Positions 1 through 7,783 of a stretch of 29,191 nucleotides of DNA are shown here, piece after piece. Both the position numbers and the translations under genes were made by a program. Numbering within the stretch: the first letter of the stretch is position 1; every line of letters starts with the position of its first letter. Source of the DNA: DATDOO01 sp035293245 (GTDB lineage: Bacteria > Pseudomonadota > Gammaproteobacteria > Methylococcales > Methylococcaceae). Where the stretch lies: assembly GCA_035293245.1 (NCBI GenBank), contig DATDOO010000100.1, forward strand, positions 1-29,191, read 5' to 3'. The notes below the pieces were generated by a model. It was not told the origin of the DNA and did not search any database. It worked only from the letters and a program-made list of their open reading frames with translations.

Positions 1-20
1 CCTCGCTTCCGGCGGAAGTT

Positions 21-73
21 GCCCGACAGGTCATCCCTGGCCTGACGGGCAACCGGCCGCATCCATGCGGCCG
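21..73. repeat. Two adjacent intergenic inverted repeats at the left edge
   Basis: Positions 21-30 are complementary to 41-50 with one mismatch (10-base loop). Positions 54-62 are perfectly complementary to 65-73 (9 bp arms, 2-base spacer, core GGCCGCAT/ATGCGGCC). Neither is followed by a T-run on either strand, so they do not look like ordinary intrinsic terminators. The spacing resembles paired REP-like palindromes seen between genes in proteobacteria, which is inference. I see no convincing gene in 1-197; the short open frames there have no recognisable product. Confidence 0.45.
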
Positions 74-197
74 CCCTGCGGGTTTGATCCGCCGAAAGCT
101 GCGGTGCTCGGCGCGGCAAACGGGGTAGCGGATGTCGGACAATCTGAAAAAGAAAACTAAAGAGGCGAAAAGGCAGTCCCGCCTAACCGTCTGGCGC

Positions 198-1859
198 TCA
201 GCGCCCCTGCCGCCGCCAGTGGTCGACGATGCTGTCGATATCCAGATCGTCCGGACCCTCGCGCCAGCCGGTGTGGAAATCCACGTCGTTGCTGTTCGGC
301 GGCGGATCGGGCTTGAACACCTGGAAGCGGGTCGGCAGCGGCGCGCCTTCGCCCATCACCATGGCCTCGCCGCGGCCCAGGGCGGCGAGAATGTCCACCA
401 GGTCGGCTTCGCCTTCCGGCACCAGCTTTTTGATATAGGCCTGGTCGTCCGGGTTGGTGATGCGCAGGCACAGGTAGGTGCCGCACTGCGCCAGCACCGT
501 TTCCGACAACTCGTGGGGCCGCTGGCTGACCACCCCCAGTCCCACGCCGTATTTCCGCCCTTCCTTGGCGATGCGCTCCATGGATTTCTTGGCGCCTTCG
601 TACTGGCCGCCGCGTTCGTTGGGGATGTAAGCGTGCGCTTCCTCGCAGATCAGCGAAATGGGGAACTCGCGGCTCTTCGGATTCCAATAGTTGAACTCGA
701 AAGCCAGGCGGCCGATTTGCGCCGACACGGCGGGGCGCACGTCGAAGGGCACCGGGCTGATGTCGATCACGGTGATCTGCGCCTTGGGATCACCCAGGCC
801 GACGAAATCGCGCAACAGGGTGCTCAGGGTTTCCGACTTGTTGCGCCGCTTGGGACTGAGCAAAAAGTCGTAGCGCACGTCGGACAGGCGGCTGTTGAGC
901 TTGACCAGGAACTCGTCGAATTGGCCGAACAGCGGGCCGGTGGTCTTGCCGAAGTCCGACCGCTGCTCGTTGGCTTCCTTGAAGCTCTTGTACACGTCCC
1001 AGAGGGGGAAATAGATGGGCGCGTCGATGGAGACGTTGGGAATGCCCAGCTCGCGCGCCGACTTGTTTTTCAGATCGGCGAGCACTTCGCGCAGGTAGGC
1101 GATCTGGGTGGTGGCGCCCCGGTCGGAACGGTCGATGAGCAGATCCACCAGTTCGGCGAAGGTCATCAGCCAGTAGGGGATTTCCAGCTCGCGGGCGTCC
1201 AGGTAACGGGTCTTGTCGGGCGGAAAGGCGGAATTGAGCGATCCGTCGTCGCGCCGCCAGCAATATTCGCCGTGCAGATCGAGCAGGATGATGTGCGCCT
1301 TGGGCATGGCCGTCACAGCGCGCTGGATGATGCTGGCCACCGACCAGGACTTGCCGGAACCGGACTGGCCGAGAATGGCGAAATGGCGGCAAAACATCGC
1401 CGTCGGATCGAGATACACCGTGGTCGCGGGATGCTGGCGCAAGTAACCGGCGCCGAAGCGCATGGGGCGGTTTTTGGCGAAGATGGCGTTGATCTCCTCC
1501 CCCTCCACGGCGTGGACTTCGGCGCCCGGCGTCGGGTAGTGACGCACGCCGCGCTGGAACTGGTTCTTGTCGTTGATCTCGCCCAGCGGCGTCAGCGCCA
1601 TCAGGCAACCCGCCGGCGTGCGGCTGGCCCGGTCGGCGGCGCTACGCCCGCCTTCCTCGATGCGGCTGACCAAGGCCAGAACCCGAAGGCCGCTCTGGCG
1701 GATGGAGACGTAATTGCCGAGCTGCCCGACAATCTGCTCCTCCTCGCCCTGGTTCACCGTGGGGGTGAAGCCCTCGTCGACCCCCAGCACGCGCGCCTGC
1801 AATTCGTTGCCGCGCACCTGGGTGATGTGGCCGATCAGCGTGGTGTTTGCCTGCGTCAT
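198..1859 (-). CDS. HerA-type (DUF87) hexameric ATPase/helicase
   Basis: A 553-residue ATP-binding protein of the HerA/FtsK-like DUF87 family, whose members are hexameric DNA translocases or helicases acting in DNA end-processing or in defence. The N-terminal part (about 1-130) looks like the HerA beta-barrel (HAS) domain. Walker A GQSGSGKS lies near residues 164-171, Walker B ICEEAH near 404-409 with the catalytic glutamate, and a conserved RIAKEGRKYGVGLGVVSQRP stretch near 429-448 follows as in HerA. I chose the ATG at 1859 rather than the upstream TTG at 1895, because a promoter -10 box overlaps 1895 and a GGGA element precedes the ATG. No NurA nuclease or SIR2 partner is adjacent in the window, so the biological role is open. 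Family assignment is firm; substrate is unknown. Confidence 0.88.
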   Translation of the reverse strand: MTQANTTLIGHITQVRGNELQARVLGVDEGFTPTVNQGEEEQIVGQLGNYVSIRQSGLRVLALVSRIEEGGRSAADRASRTPAGCLMALTPLGEINDKNQFQRGVRHYPTPGAEVHAVEGEEINAIFAKNRPMRFGAGYLRQHPATTVYLDPTAMFCRHFAILGQSGSGKSWSVASIIQRAVTAMPKAHIILLDLHGEYCWRRDDGSLNSAFPPDKTRYLDARELEIPYWLMTFAELVDLLIDRSDRGATTQIAYLREVLADLKNKSARELGIPNVSIDAPIYFPLWDVYKSFKEANEQRSDFGKTTGPLFGQFDEFLVKLNSRLSDVRYDFLLSPKRRNKSETLSTLLRDFVGLGDPKAQITVIDISPVPFDVRPAVSAQIGRLAFEFNYWNPKSREFPISLICEEAHAYIPNERGGQYEGAKKSMERIAKEGRKYGVGLGVVSQRPHELSETVLAQCGTYLCLRITNPDDQAYIKKLVPEGEADLVDILAALGRGEAMVMGEGAPLPTRFQVFKPDPPPNSNDVDFHTGWREGPDDLDIDSIVDHWRRQGR

Positions 1860-1894
1860 CGCGATGTCCCATGGAAATCCTTCAACGAAGGACA

Positions 1895-1924
1895 ACTATA
1901 GAGGTTTTCCGGCGGAACGGACAA
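1895..1924 (-). promoter_or_regulatory. Candidate sigma70 promoter of the HerA-type gene
   Basis: On the minus strand TTGTCC (1919-1924) and TATAGT (1895-1900) are separated by 18 bases: 4/6 and 5/6 matches to the consensus. It sits between the nadC stop and the HerA start codon and would give a leader of about 28 bases. This suggests the ATPase gene can be expressed apart from the upstream translation/nadC cluster. Confidence 0.45.
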
Positions 1925-1939
1925 GGCGCAGTTTAGCGA

Positions 1940-2782
1940 CTACCGCGATTCGGCCAGTGTGATGCGCATGGACAGGTCGATGGCGCGAACGTGCTTGGTC
2001 AGCGCGCCCACGGAAATGAAATCCATCCCGGTTTCGGCGATGGCGCGGATGGTTTCCAGGGTGACGTTGCCGGAGACTTCCAGCGCGGCGCGGCCACGCG
2101 TCAATGCCACCGCCTCGCGCATCGCCTCCAGGGTGAAATTGTCCAGCAGGACGCGTTCCGCGCCCGCTGTCAGCGCTTCCCCGAGTTCCTCCAGCGTCTC
2201 CACTTCGACTTCCACGGGCACGGAGGGGCTGTTCAGGCGCGCGGCGAGCACCGCGGCCGTAATGGAGCCTGCCGCGAGGATGTGGTTTTCCTTGATGAGG
2301 ATGCCGTCGTACAGCCCCATGCGGTGGTTGGAGCAACCGCCGCAACGCACGGCGTATTTCTGCGCCTGGCGCAGGCCGGGAAGGGTCTTGCGGGTGTCCA
2401 GCACCGTCGCGCCGGTGCCGCGCACCGCCTCGGCGTAGCGCCGCGACACGGTCGCCGTGGCGGAAAGGGTTTGCAGGAGGTTGAGCGCGGTACGCTCGCC
2501 GGTCAGCAACGGCCGCGCCGGGCCGTCGAGCGTGCAGAGCGTCGCCCCGGCCGGCACAGCGTCCCCGTCCCTGGCGCGCCACTCGATATGGATGGTTGGG
2601 TCCAGCCGCCGGAATACGGCGTCGAACCACGCCTGGCCGCACAGCGTCATGTCTTCGCGGCAGTGGACTTCGGCGTGGGCGGCGCGATTTTCCGGGACCA
2701 GCGCGGCGGTGAGATCGCCCGCGCCCACGTCCTCGGTCAGAAACCGGTCAATGTCGGCCGGATCGGGTTGCACGGCAAGCAT
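1940..2782 (-). CDS. nadC: Nicotinate-nucleotide pyrophosphorylase (quinolinate phosphoribosyltransferase)
   Basis: NadC converts quinolinate and PRPP to nicotinate mononucleotide, CO2 and PPi in de novo NAD synthesis, as a cytoplasmic dimer. The 280-residue protein shows the full QPRTase signature: D129-T-R-K-T133, then QKYAVRCGGCSNHRMG (H153, R154), and K164 in LIKENH; EVEVETLEE (191-199) and LLDNF (212-216) line the barrel. Length is slightly under the E. coli enzyme (about 297). It starts 9 bases after ihfA, so it is probably the distal gene of the thrS-to-ihfA transcript. No clear Shine-Dalgarno sequence precedes the ATG, which would fit translational coupling. nadC beside ihfA is not a standard arrangement in model gammaproteobacteria. 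Confidence 0.96.
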   Translation of the reverse strand: MLAVQPDPADIDRFLTEDVGAGDLTAALVPENRAAHAEVHCREDMTLCGQAWFDAVFRRLDPTIHIEWRARDGDAVPAGATLCTLDGPARPLLTGERTALNLLQTLSATATVSRRYAEAVRGTGATVLDTRKTLPGLRQAQKYAVRCGGCSNHRMGLYDGILIKENHILAAGSITAAVLAARLNSPSVPVEVEVETLEELGEALTAGAERVLLDNFTLEAMREAVALTRGRAALEVSGNVTLETIRAIAETGMDFISVGALTKHVRAIDLSMRITLAESR

Positions 2783-2791
2783 GACGGACGT

Positions 2792-3088
2792 CTATTCGCC
2801 CGAGGTTTCCTGAATCACGCGCTGCTTGAGCTTCTGGCCGGCGCGGAAAGTAACCACGCGCCGCGCGGTGATGGGAATCTCCTTGCCGGTCTTGGGGTTG
2901 CGGCCGGGGCGCTCGCGCTTGTCGCGGACGCCGAAATTGCCGAAACCGGAAATGCGCACCTCCTCCCCTTGTTCCAGAGAGCGTTTGATTTCCTCGAAAA
3001 ACTGCTCCACAAGCTCACGCGCCTCGCGCCGGTTCAGCTCAAGCTCCGTGAACAGCCGTTCCACCAGTTCTGCCTTGGTTACCGTCAT
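2792..3088 (-). CDS. ihfA: Integration host factor subunit alpha
   Basis: Encodes the 98-residue alpha subunit of the heterodimeric nucleoid protein IHF, which binds specific DNA sites in the minor groove and bends them sharply for recombination, replication and sigma54 promoters. The HU/IHF fold is complete: helical dimerisation part (1-45), GFGNFGVRDKRERPGRNP with the arm-tip proline, and the C-terminal ITARRVVTFRAGQKLK. Alpha rather than beta is called from its location directly after pheT, the classical pheST-ihfA arrangement, and from the sequence. The ATG lies only 3 bases after the pheT stop, so its ribosome-binding site is inside pheT and expression is probably coupled. Confidence 0.95.
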   Translation of the reverse strand: MTVTKAELVERLFTELELNRREARELVEQFFEEIKRSLEQGEEVRISGFGNFGVRDKRERPGRNPKTGKEIPITARRVVTFRAGQKLKQRVIQETSGE

Positions 3089-3091
3089 GCT

Positions 3092-5470
3092 TCAAATCCT
3101 CAACTGTGCCCGGCATTCGCGCGCCAGACATTGCAGCACTTCGCCGACCACCGCGTCGACGCGCTCGTCCGTCAGGGTTTCCTCGGGGTCCTGGAGATTC
3201 ATGCCGATCGCCAGACTCTTGCAGCCGGATTCTATGCCTTGCCCCCGGTAAAGATCAAAAAGCCACGCGTGCCGGATCAACGGATGACGCAGCGCGGCAA
3301 TGCTCTGCAACACGTCTCCGGCCTGGGTGGACTCCTCGACTACGACCGCAATGTCGCGGCGTACCGGCGGGAATTTGGACAAAGGCCGGAAAGCCGGCAG
3401 GGCCCGATCTTCCAGCGCCGCCTGCTCCATCTCGAACAGAAAGACCGGCGCGGGGAAATCCAGTTCCCTTTCCAATTGAGGATGCAGCATTCCCAGCCAG
3501 CCGACCGTCCCCTCAGCGGCGAGTATCGCCGCCGACTGGCCCGGATGCAGCGCGGGATGGCTTGCGGGGGCGAAGCGAAGTTTTTCCTGCCGCCCGCTCA
3601 GGGCCAGCACCGCCTCAAGGTCCGCTTTCACGTCGTAATAATCCGCCGCGCGGCTCGGGATGCCCCACTGCTCGTCCACGACGAGGCCGGTCACCAGTCC
3701 CGCCAGACAGCGCTCCTGCAGGATGGCGCCGTTTTGCATGCGAAAACGCAAACCCGACTCGAACAGCCGGACCCGCGCTTCGCGCCGGTTGAGGTTGAAC
3801 TGGGCGGCGCGCAACAGGCCCGCCCAGAGGGTGGTGCGCATCACGCCCAGTTCCGCGGAAATGGGATTCTTCAAGGGAATCGCGGCGATTTCCGGCGTCA
3901 GGCGGTCGAGAATTTCCCGATCGACAAAGCTGTAGGTCACGGCTTCCCGGTAGCCGCGATCGACCAGAAGGTCCTGGATTCGCTCCAGCGCGACGCGGGT
4001 TTCGGAAGGCGCGCCCAGCGTGGAAGCCAGCGCAGGAGAACGCCGCGGCAAGTTGTCGTAGCCGTGGACGCGGCCCAGTTCCTCGATCAGGTCGGCCTCC
4101 AGGCCCAAATCGAAGCGGAAACCCGGCGGCGTGGCGCGCCAGCCTTCCGGCGTGGCTTCGAGCTCCAGACCCAGGCGGGTAAGGATGCTCGCCACTTCCT
4201 GCGCCTCGAACGGCAAACCGAGAATTTTCCGCACCCGCTCCAGGCGCAACGAAATCGGATGGCGTTGGGGAAGCGCGGATTCCGCCACCCTCTCGCTCAC
4301 CGGGCCGGGCCGGCCGCCGGCGATCTCCAGGATCAACCCCGTGGCGCGCTCCATGGCGCGGCGCTGAAGGTTCGGATCGACGCCGCGCTCGAAGCGGTGC
4401 GAGGAATCCGTGTGCAGGCCGAAGCGGCGTGCCCGGCCCATCATGAAAGTCGGGCTGAAAAACGCACACTCCAGGAAAATGTCCCTGGTGGAATCGCTCA
4501 CCGCCGAGGGGCGGCCGCCCATCACGCCCGCCAGGGCCAGCGGACCGCTGTCGTCGGCGATGACCAATGCCTCGCCGTCGAGCATGATTTCCTGGTCGTC
4601 GAGCAACAGGAGCCTTTCCCCTTCCCGGGCACGGCGCACGCGTACTGCACCCGAGAGCTTGGCCGCATCGAAAGCGTGCAGCGGCTGGCCCAATTCCAGC
4701 AGGACGTAGTTGGTGACATCCACCAGCGGCCCGAGGCTGCGCAGGCCGGCGCGGCGCAGGCGCTCCTTCATCCATAACGGCGTCACCGCGGCGGGATCGA
4801 CGCCGCGAATCAGGCGACCCAGGTAGCGCGGGCAGTCTTCCGGCGCTTCGATCTCCACCGGCCAAACTTCCGTCGTTTCGGCGGAAACCGAAGCGCACTC
4901 GACGGGATTCCAGTCCAGGCCATTCAGGACAGCCACTTCGCGGGCGATGCCTTCCATGCTCAGGCAGTCGGCGCGGTTGGGGGTCAGGCTCAGTTCGATC
5001 AGCGCGTCGTCGAGCCGCAGGAAATCACGTACATCCATGCCCAGCGGGGCATCTCCCGGCAGTTCCATGATGCCTTCGGCCGATTCGGCCAGCCCCAACT
5101 CTTTTTCCGAGCACAGCATTCCGGCAGAAGGCACGCCGCGCAATTTCGACTGGCCGATGTTCATGCCGCCCGGCAACCGGGCGCCGGCCACGGCCACGGG
5201 AACGCGCATGCCGACGCGAATGTTGGCCGCACCGGTGACGATTTGCAGGGTTTCGCCGTCGGAAAAATCGAGCCGGCAGACGCGCAGGCGGTCGGCGTCG
5301 GGATGCGGGGCGATGTCCCGGATCTCCCCGACGCGCACGCCGCCGAACGGCGGTGCGGCCAATTCAACGGCCTCCACTTCCAGTCCGGCCATGGTCAACT
5401 GCGCCACCAGGTCCTCGCGGCTCAGCGAGGGATCGACCATCTCCCGCAGCCAGGTTTCACTCACTCGCAT
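3092..5470 (-). CDS. pheT: Phenylalanyl-tRNA synthetase beta subunit
   Basis: The 792-residue beta subunit of the alpha2-beta2 PheRS, close to the E. coli length of 795. In order: N-terminal B1 region, tRNA-binding EMAP-like B2 domain (about 39-150, with GVRVGEIRDIAPHPDADRL), B3/B4 editing domain that hydrolyses Tyr-tRNAPhe (about 200-400), B5 putative DNA/tRNA-binding domain (about 400-475), a catalytic-like core, and a C-terminal FDX-ACB anticodon-binding domain opening with FRPLSKFPPVRRDIAVVVEE. It begins 12 bases after the pheS stop and is followed by ihfA after 3 bases, so the three genes form one transcription unit. No anomalies seen. Confidence 0.97.
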   Translation of the reverse strand: MRVSETWLREMVDPSLSREDLVAQLTMAGLEVEAVELAAPPFGGVRVGEIRDIAPHPDADRLRVCRLDFSDGETLQIVTGAANIRVGMRVPVAVAGARLPGGMNIGQSKLRGVPSAGMLCSEKELGLAESAEGIMELPGDAPLGMDVRDFLRLDDALIELSLTPNRADCLSMEGIAREVAVLNGLDWNPVECASVSAETTEVWPVEIEAPEDCPRYLGRLIRGVDPAAVTPLWMKERLRRAGLRSLGPLVDVTNYVLLELGQPLHAFDAAKLSGAVRVRRAREGERLLLLDDQEIMLDGEALVIADDSGPLALAGVMGGRPSAVSDSTRDIFLECAFFSPTFMMGRARRFGLHTDSSHRFERGVDPNLQRRAMERATGLILEIAGGRPGPVSERVAESALPQRHPISLRLERVRKILGLPFEAQEVASILTRLGLELEATPEGWRATPPGFRFDLGLEADLIEELGRVHGYDNLPRRSPALASTLGAPSETRVALERIQDLLVDRGYREAVTYSFVDREILDRLTPEIAAIPLKNPISAELGVMRTTLWAGLLRAAQFNLNRREARVRLFESGLRFRMQNGAILQERCLAGLVTGLVVDEQWGIPSRAADYYDVKADLEAVLALSGRQEKLRFAPASHPALHPGQSAAILAAEGTVGWLGMLHPQLERELDFPAPVFLFEMEQAALEDRALPAFRPLSKFPPVRRDIAVVVEESTQAGDVLQSIAALRHPLIRHAWLFDLYRGQGIESGCKSLAIGMNLQDPEETLTDERVDAVVGEVLQCLARECRAQLRI

Positions 5471-5482
5471 CGTGCAACCTCA

Positions 5483-6502
5483 TTAGTCAAACTGATCGAG
5501 AAACTTCAGATGGTTCTCGAAGAACAGGCGCAGGTCGTTGATGCCATAACGCAGCATGGCCAGACGCTCCACGCCCATGCCGAACGCAAAGCCGCCGAAG
5601 CGTTCGGCGTCGATGTTCACGAACTCGAAAACGCGGGGATGGATCATTCCGCAACCCATCACCTCCAGCCAGCCCGTACCCTTGCACACCCGGCACCCCT
5701 CCCCGCCGCAGATCACGCACTCGATATCCACCTCGGCGGACGGTTCCGTGAACGGAAAATAGGATGGGCGAAAGCGCACCTGGATATCCTTCTCGAAAAA
5801 GTTGCGCAGGAAATCGAAAAGGATTCCCTTCAGGTCGGCGAAGCTGACGTCCTCGTCAACCCAAAAGCCCTCCACCTGGTGGAACATGGGGGTGTGGGTC
5901 AAGTCGGAATCGCAGCGGTACACCCGGCCCGGCGCAATGACGCGAAGCGGCGGCGGGCCGTTTTCCATGACTCGGATCTGCACTGGCGAAGTATGGGTGC
6001 GCAGCAGGAGATGCTCGTCGACGTAAAAGGTGTCGTGCATGGCCCGCGCGGGATGATGGGCCGGAATGTTGAGCGCCTCGAAATTGTGGTAATCGTCCTC
6101 GATCTCCGGCCCCTCGGCGACCGCAAAGCCGGCGCTGGCGAACAGCTTTTCGATCCGCCGCAAGGTTCGCGTCACCGGATGCAATCCTCCAGCGCGCTGC
6201 CCGCGCCCGGGCAAGGTCACGTCGACTCTTTCCGCGACGAGGCGCTGCTCGAAGACGGCCGCTTCCAGCGCCGCACGGCGGGCGTCCAGGGCTTCCTGCA
6301 GGCGATCCTTGACGGCGTTGACCGCCTGCCCCATGGCCGGCCGTTGGTCCGGCGGCAGGGCTCCCAGCCGCTTCATCCACTCGGTGAACGCACCTTTCTT
6401 CCCCAGGTATCGGGCCTTGACCTGCTCCAGTTGCGGGGCGTCCGGAGCGGAGGCCACTTCATTCATGGCTTGGACCAGCAATTCGTCGAGCGTCGCTGTC
6501 AC
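5483..6502 (-). CDS. pheS: Phenylalanyl-tRNA synthetase alpha subunit
   Basis: Catalytic alpha subunit (339 residues) that activates phenylalanine and charges tRNAPhe. An N-terminal coiled-coil arm (about 1-85) is followed by the class II core: motif 2 near FHQVEGFWVDEDVSFADLKG and motif 3 at FGGFAFGMGVERLAMLRYG near the C-terminus. A cysteine-rich CVICGGEGCRVCKGTG loop lies between them, as in many bacterial PheS proteins. The start is GTG, preceded by an AGGCGG element at suitable spacing. The 100-base gap to rplT carries a terminator-like hairpin that may attenuate pheST. Confidence 0.97.
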   Translation of the reverse strand: MTATLDELLVQAMNEVASAPDAPQLEQVKARYLGKKGAFTEWMKRLGALPPDQRPAMGQAVNAVKDRLQEALDARRAALEAAVFEQRLVAERVDVTLPGRGQRAGGLHPVTRTLRRIEKLFASAGFAVAEGPEIEDDYHNFEALNIPAHHPARAMHDTFYVDEHLLLRTHTSPVQIRVMENGPPPLRVIAPGRVYRCDSDLTHTPMFHQVEGFWVDEDVSFADLKGILFDFLRNFFEKDIQVRFRPSYFPFTEPSAEVDIECVICGGEGCRVCKGTGWLEVMGCGMIHPRVFEFVNIDAERFGGFAFGMGVERLAMLRYGINDLRLFFENHLKFLDQFD

Positions 6503-6557
6503 GACAACCGCCTTTCTATGGAATGGAAACGGGATGATTCAAGGGCATAAAACGCGG

Positions 6558-6577
6558 AAAAGCCGCTTACGCGGCTT
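6558..6577 (-). terminator. Hairpin between rplT and pheS (attenuator or partial terminator)
   Basis: On the minus strand an AAAGCCGC/GCGGCTTT stem closes a GTAA tetraloop and is followed by TTCCGCGTTTTA, a poor U-tract. It lies in the 100-base gap between the rplT stop and the pheS GTG. In enterobacteria this gap holds the pheM leader peptide and attenuator. Here I see the hairpin but no clear phenylalanine-rich leader ORF with a ribosome-binding site. Confidence 0.55.
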
Positions 6578-6602
6578 TCCTGCGGCACACCGGGTGCAAT
6601 TA

Positions 6603-6956
6603 TTATCCTTGCGCCTGCGCGAGTTTGGCCAATTCCCCGAAAGCTTCGCGGTCGAAAACAGCCATGTCCGCCAGCACCTTGCGATCCAGTTCGATGGACG
6701 CCTTTTTCAGACCGTCCATGAAACGGCTGTAGGACAAACCGAATTCGCGCGCCGCGGCGTTGATGCGCACGATCCACAGGGCGCGGAACTGGCGCTTTTT
6801 CTGCCGGCGGTCGCGGTAGGCGTATTGGCCTGCCTTGATGACGGCCTGCTTGGCGACGCGATAAACGCGGCTGCGCGCGCCGTAATAACCCTTGGCCTGC
6901 TCAAGAACTTTCTTGTGGCGGGCGCGGGCGGTAACCCCACGTTTTACTCTGGGCAT
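6603..6956 (-). CDS. rplT: Large-subunit ribosomal protein L20
   Basis: The 117-residue L20 is needed for early 50S assembly. It begins MPRVKRGVTARARHKKVLEQAKGY and has the basic N-terminal helix and the globular C-terminal RNA-binding half (LWIVRINAAAREFGLSYSRF). Length matches the family (about 118). In E. coli L20 represses translation of rpmI-rplT by binding the mRNA; the same gene order here makes this likely, but I have not identified the operator structure. A good AGAGG ribosome-binding site precedes the ATG. Confidence 0.98.
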   Translation of the reverse strand: MPRVKRGVTARARHKKVLEQAKGYYGARSRVYRVAKQAVIKAGQYAYRDRRQKKRQFRALWIVRINAAAREFGLSYSRFMDGLKKASIELDRKVLADMAVFDREAFGELAKLAQAQG

Positions 6957-6981
6957 GAGAAACCTCTATCCTTTCAACGAC

Positions 6982-7179
6982 TCAGTTATAGGGCAACATC
7001 TGCGCCACGGCCGCCACATCGGAAGGATGGATCATCATTCCGTGGCGCAACTGGCGCTTTCTCTTGGTGGCTTTCTTCGTCAGGATGTGCCGACGGTGCG
7101 AATGGTTGCACTTGAAGCCGCCCGACGCGGTGCGCTTGAAGCGCTTGGCCGCGCTGCGATTGGTTTTTAATTTGGGCAT
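6982..7179 (-). CDS. rpmI: Large-subunit ribosomal protein L35
   Basis: A 65-residue basic L35 protein with the typical MPKLKTNRSAAKRFKRTASG start and the HILTKKATKRKRQLR core. It lies 23 bases after infC and 25 bases before rplT, the usual infC-rpmI-rplT order. A GGAG element lies upstream of the ATG at slightly long spacing (about 11 bases), consistent with weak or regulated initiation, though this is inference. Confidence 0.98.
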   Translation of the reverse strand: MPKLKTNRSAAKRFKRTASGGFKCNHSHRRHILTKKATKRKRQLRHGMMIHPSDVAAVAQMLPYN

Positions 7180-7202
7180 GGCTGCTTAATCTCCACTACG
7201 GT

Positions 7203-7733
7203 TCATTTCACGGTTTTCTTTTTCGGGGCGAGGACCATCATCATTTGCCGGCCTTCGAGCTTCGGGGCCTGCTCGATCAACCCGTGCTCCTGCAATTCGC
7301 TTTCGATGCGTTTGAGCAAATCCATGCCGAGGTCCTTGTGGGACATTTCCCGACCCCGGAAACGCACCGTGATTTTGACCTTGTCCCCATCGGCCAGAAA
7401 ACGCGTGACATTGCGCATCTTGACCTGATAATCCCCTTCGCCCGTCCCGGGGCGGAACTTGATTTCCTTGACCTGAATCTGTTTCTGCTTCTTGCGGGCC
7501 GCGTGCTGCTTCTTGTTCAGATCGAAGCGGTACTTGCCGAAATCCATGACCCGGCAGACCGGGGGGTCCGCCGTGGGGGAGATTTCCACCAGGTCCAGTT
7601 CCGCGTCGAAGGCCATTCGACGGGCTTCCTGGATGGAAACGACGCCGACCTGATTTCCCGCCGCGTCGATCAGCCGCACGGTGGGCGATGTGATCGCCTC
7701 GTTCAGCCGCGGGTCTTTATGGGTCGTGGTGAT
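7203..7733 (-). CDS. infC: Translation initiation factor IF-3, with ATC start codon
   Basis: IF-3 binds the 30S subunit, prevents premature 50S joining and proofreads start-codon choice. The recognisable N-domain reads ITTTHKDPRLNEAITSP and then VRLIDAAGNQVGVVS, matching family N-termini such as RLNEEI...VRLI. This homologous stretch begins upstream of the GTG at 7679, and no ATG, GTG or TTG is available for it. An ATC at 7731-7733 sits six bases after a perfect GGAGG, so ATC is the likely start, giving 176 residues. Rare AUU/AUC/AUA starts are a known hallmark of infC and let IF-3 repress its own translation. The C-domain, with the conserved LVEISPTADPPVCRVMDFGKYRF linker region, is intact. 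Confidence 0.95.
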   Translation of the reverse strand: MTTTHKDPRLNEAITSPTVRLIDAAGNQVGVVSIQEARRMAFDAELDLVEISPTADPPVCRVMDFGKYRFDLNKKQHAARKKQKQIQVKEIKFRPGTGEGDYQVKMRNVTRFLADGDKVKITVRFRGREMSHKDLGMDLLKRIESELQEHGLIEQAPKLEGRQMMMVLAPKKKTVK

Positions 7734-7738
7734 ACGCT

Positions 7739-7745
7739 TCCTCCG
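7739..7745 (-). promoter_or_regulatory. Strong Shine-Dalgarno site fixing the infC ATC start
   Basis: GGAGGAA on the minus strand, with six bases between GGAGG and the ATC at 7733. No other in-frame start codon lies at a workable distance, so this site decides the unusual start. Confidence 0.7.
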
Positions 7746-7755
7746 GCAATTCAGT

Positions 7756-7776
7756 AAAAAACGGCCTGGGGCCGTT
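7756..7776 (-). terminator. Intrinsic terminator/attenuator between thrS and infC
   Basis: On the minus strand a 7-bp AACGGCC/GGCCGTT stem with a CCA loop runs directly into a T-run (the plus strand shows six A residues at 7756-7761). It follows the thrS stop by a few bases and lies just upstream of the infC ribosome-binding site. Partial termination here would set thrS expression apart from the infC-rpmI-rplT genes. Confidence 0.7.
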
Positions 7777-7783
7777 CAGCTCT

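Noticed and set aside
132..1901. Long plus-strand open frame (589 codons)
   Set aside because: It lies antisense to the HerA-type gene, which has clear Walker motifs; the plus-strand translation is low-complexity and has no recognisable domain. High GC makes such shadows common.
1991..4777. Long plus-strand open frame (928 codons)
   Set aside because: Antisense to nadC, ihfA and pheT, all confidently identified; composition is Arg/Ala/Gly/His-rich as expected from a shadow frame.
6503..6602. pheM leader peptide
   Set aside because: A frame with several Phe codons exists but runs into pheS without a plausible start, ribosome-binding site and stop, so it was not annotated.
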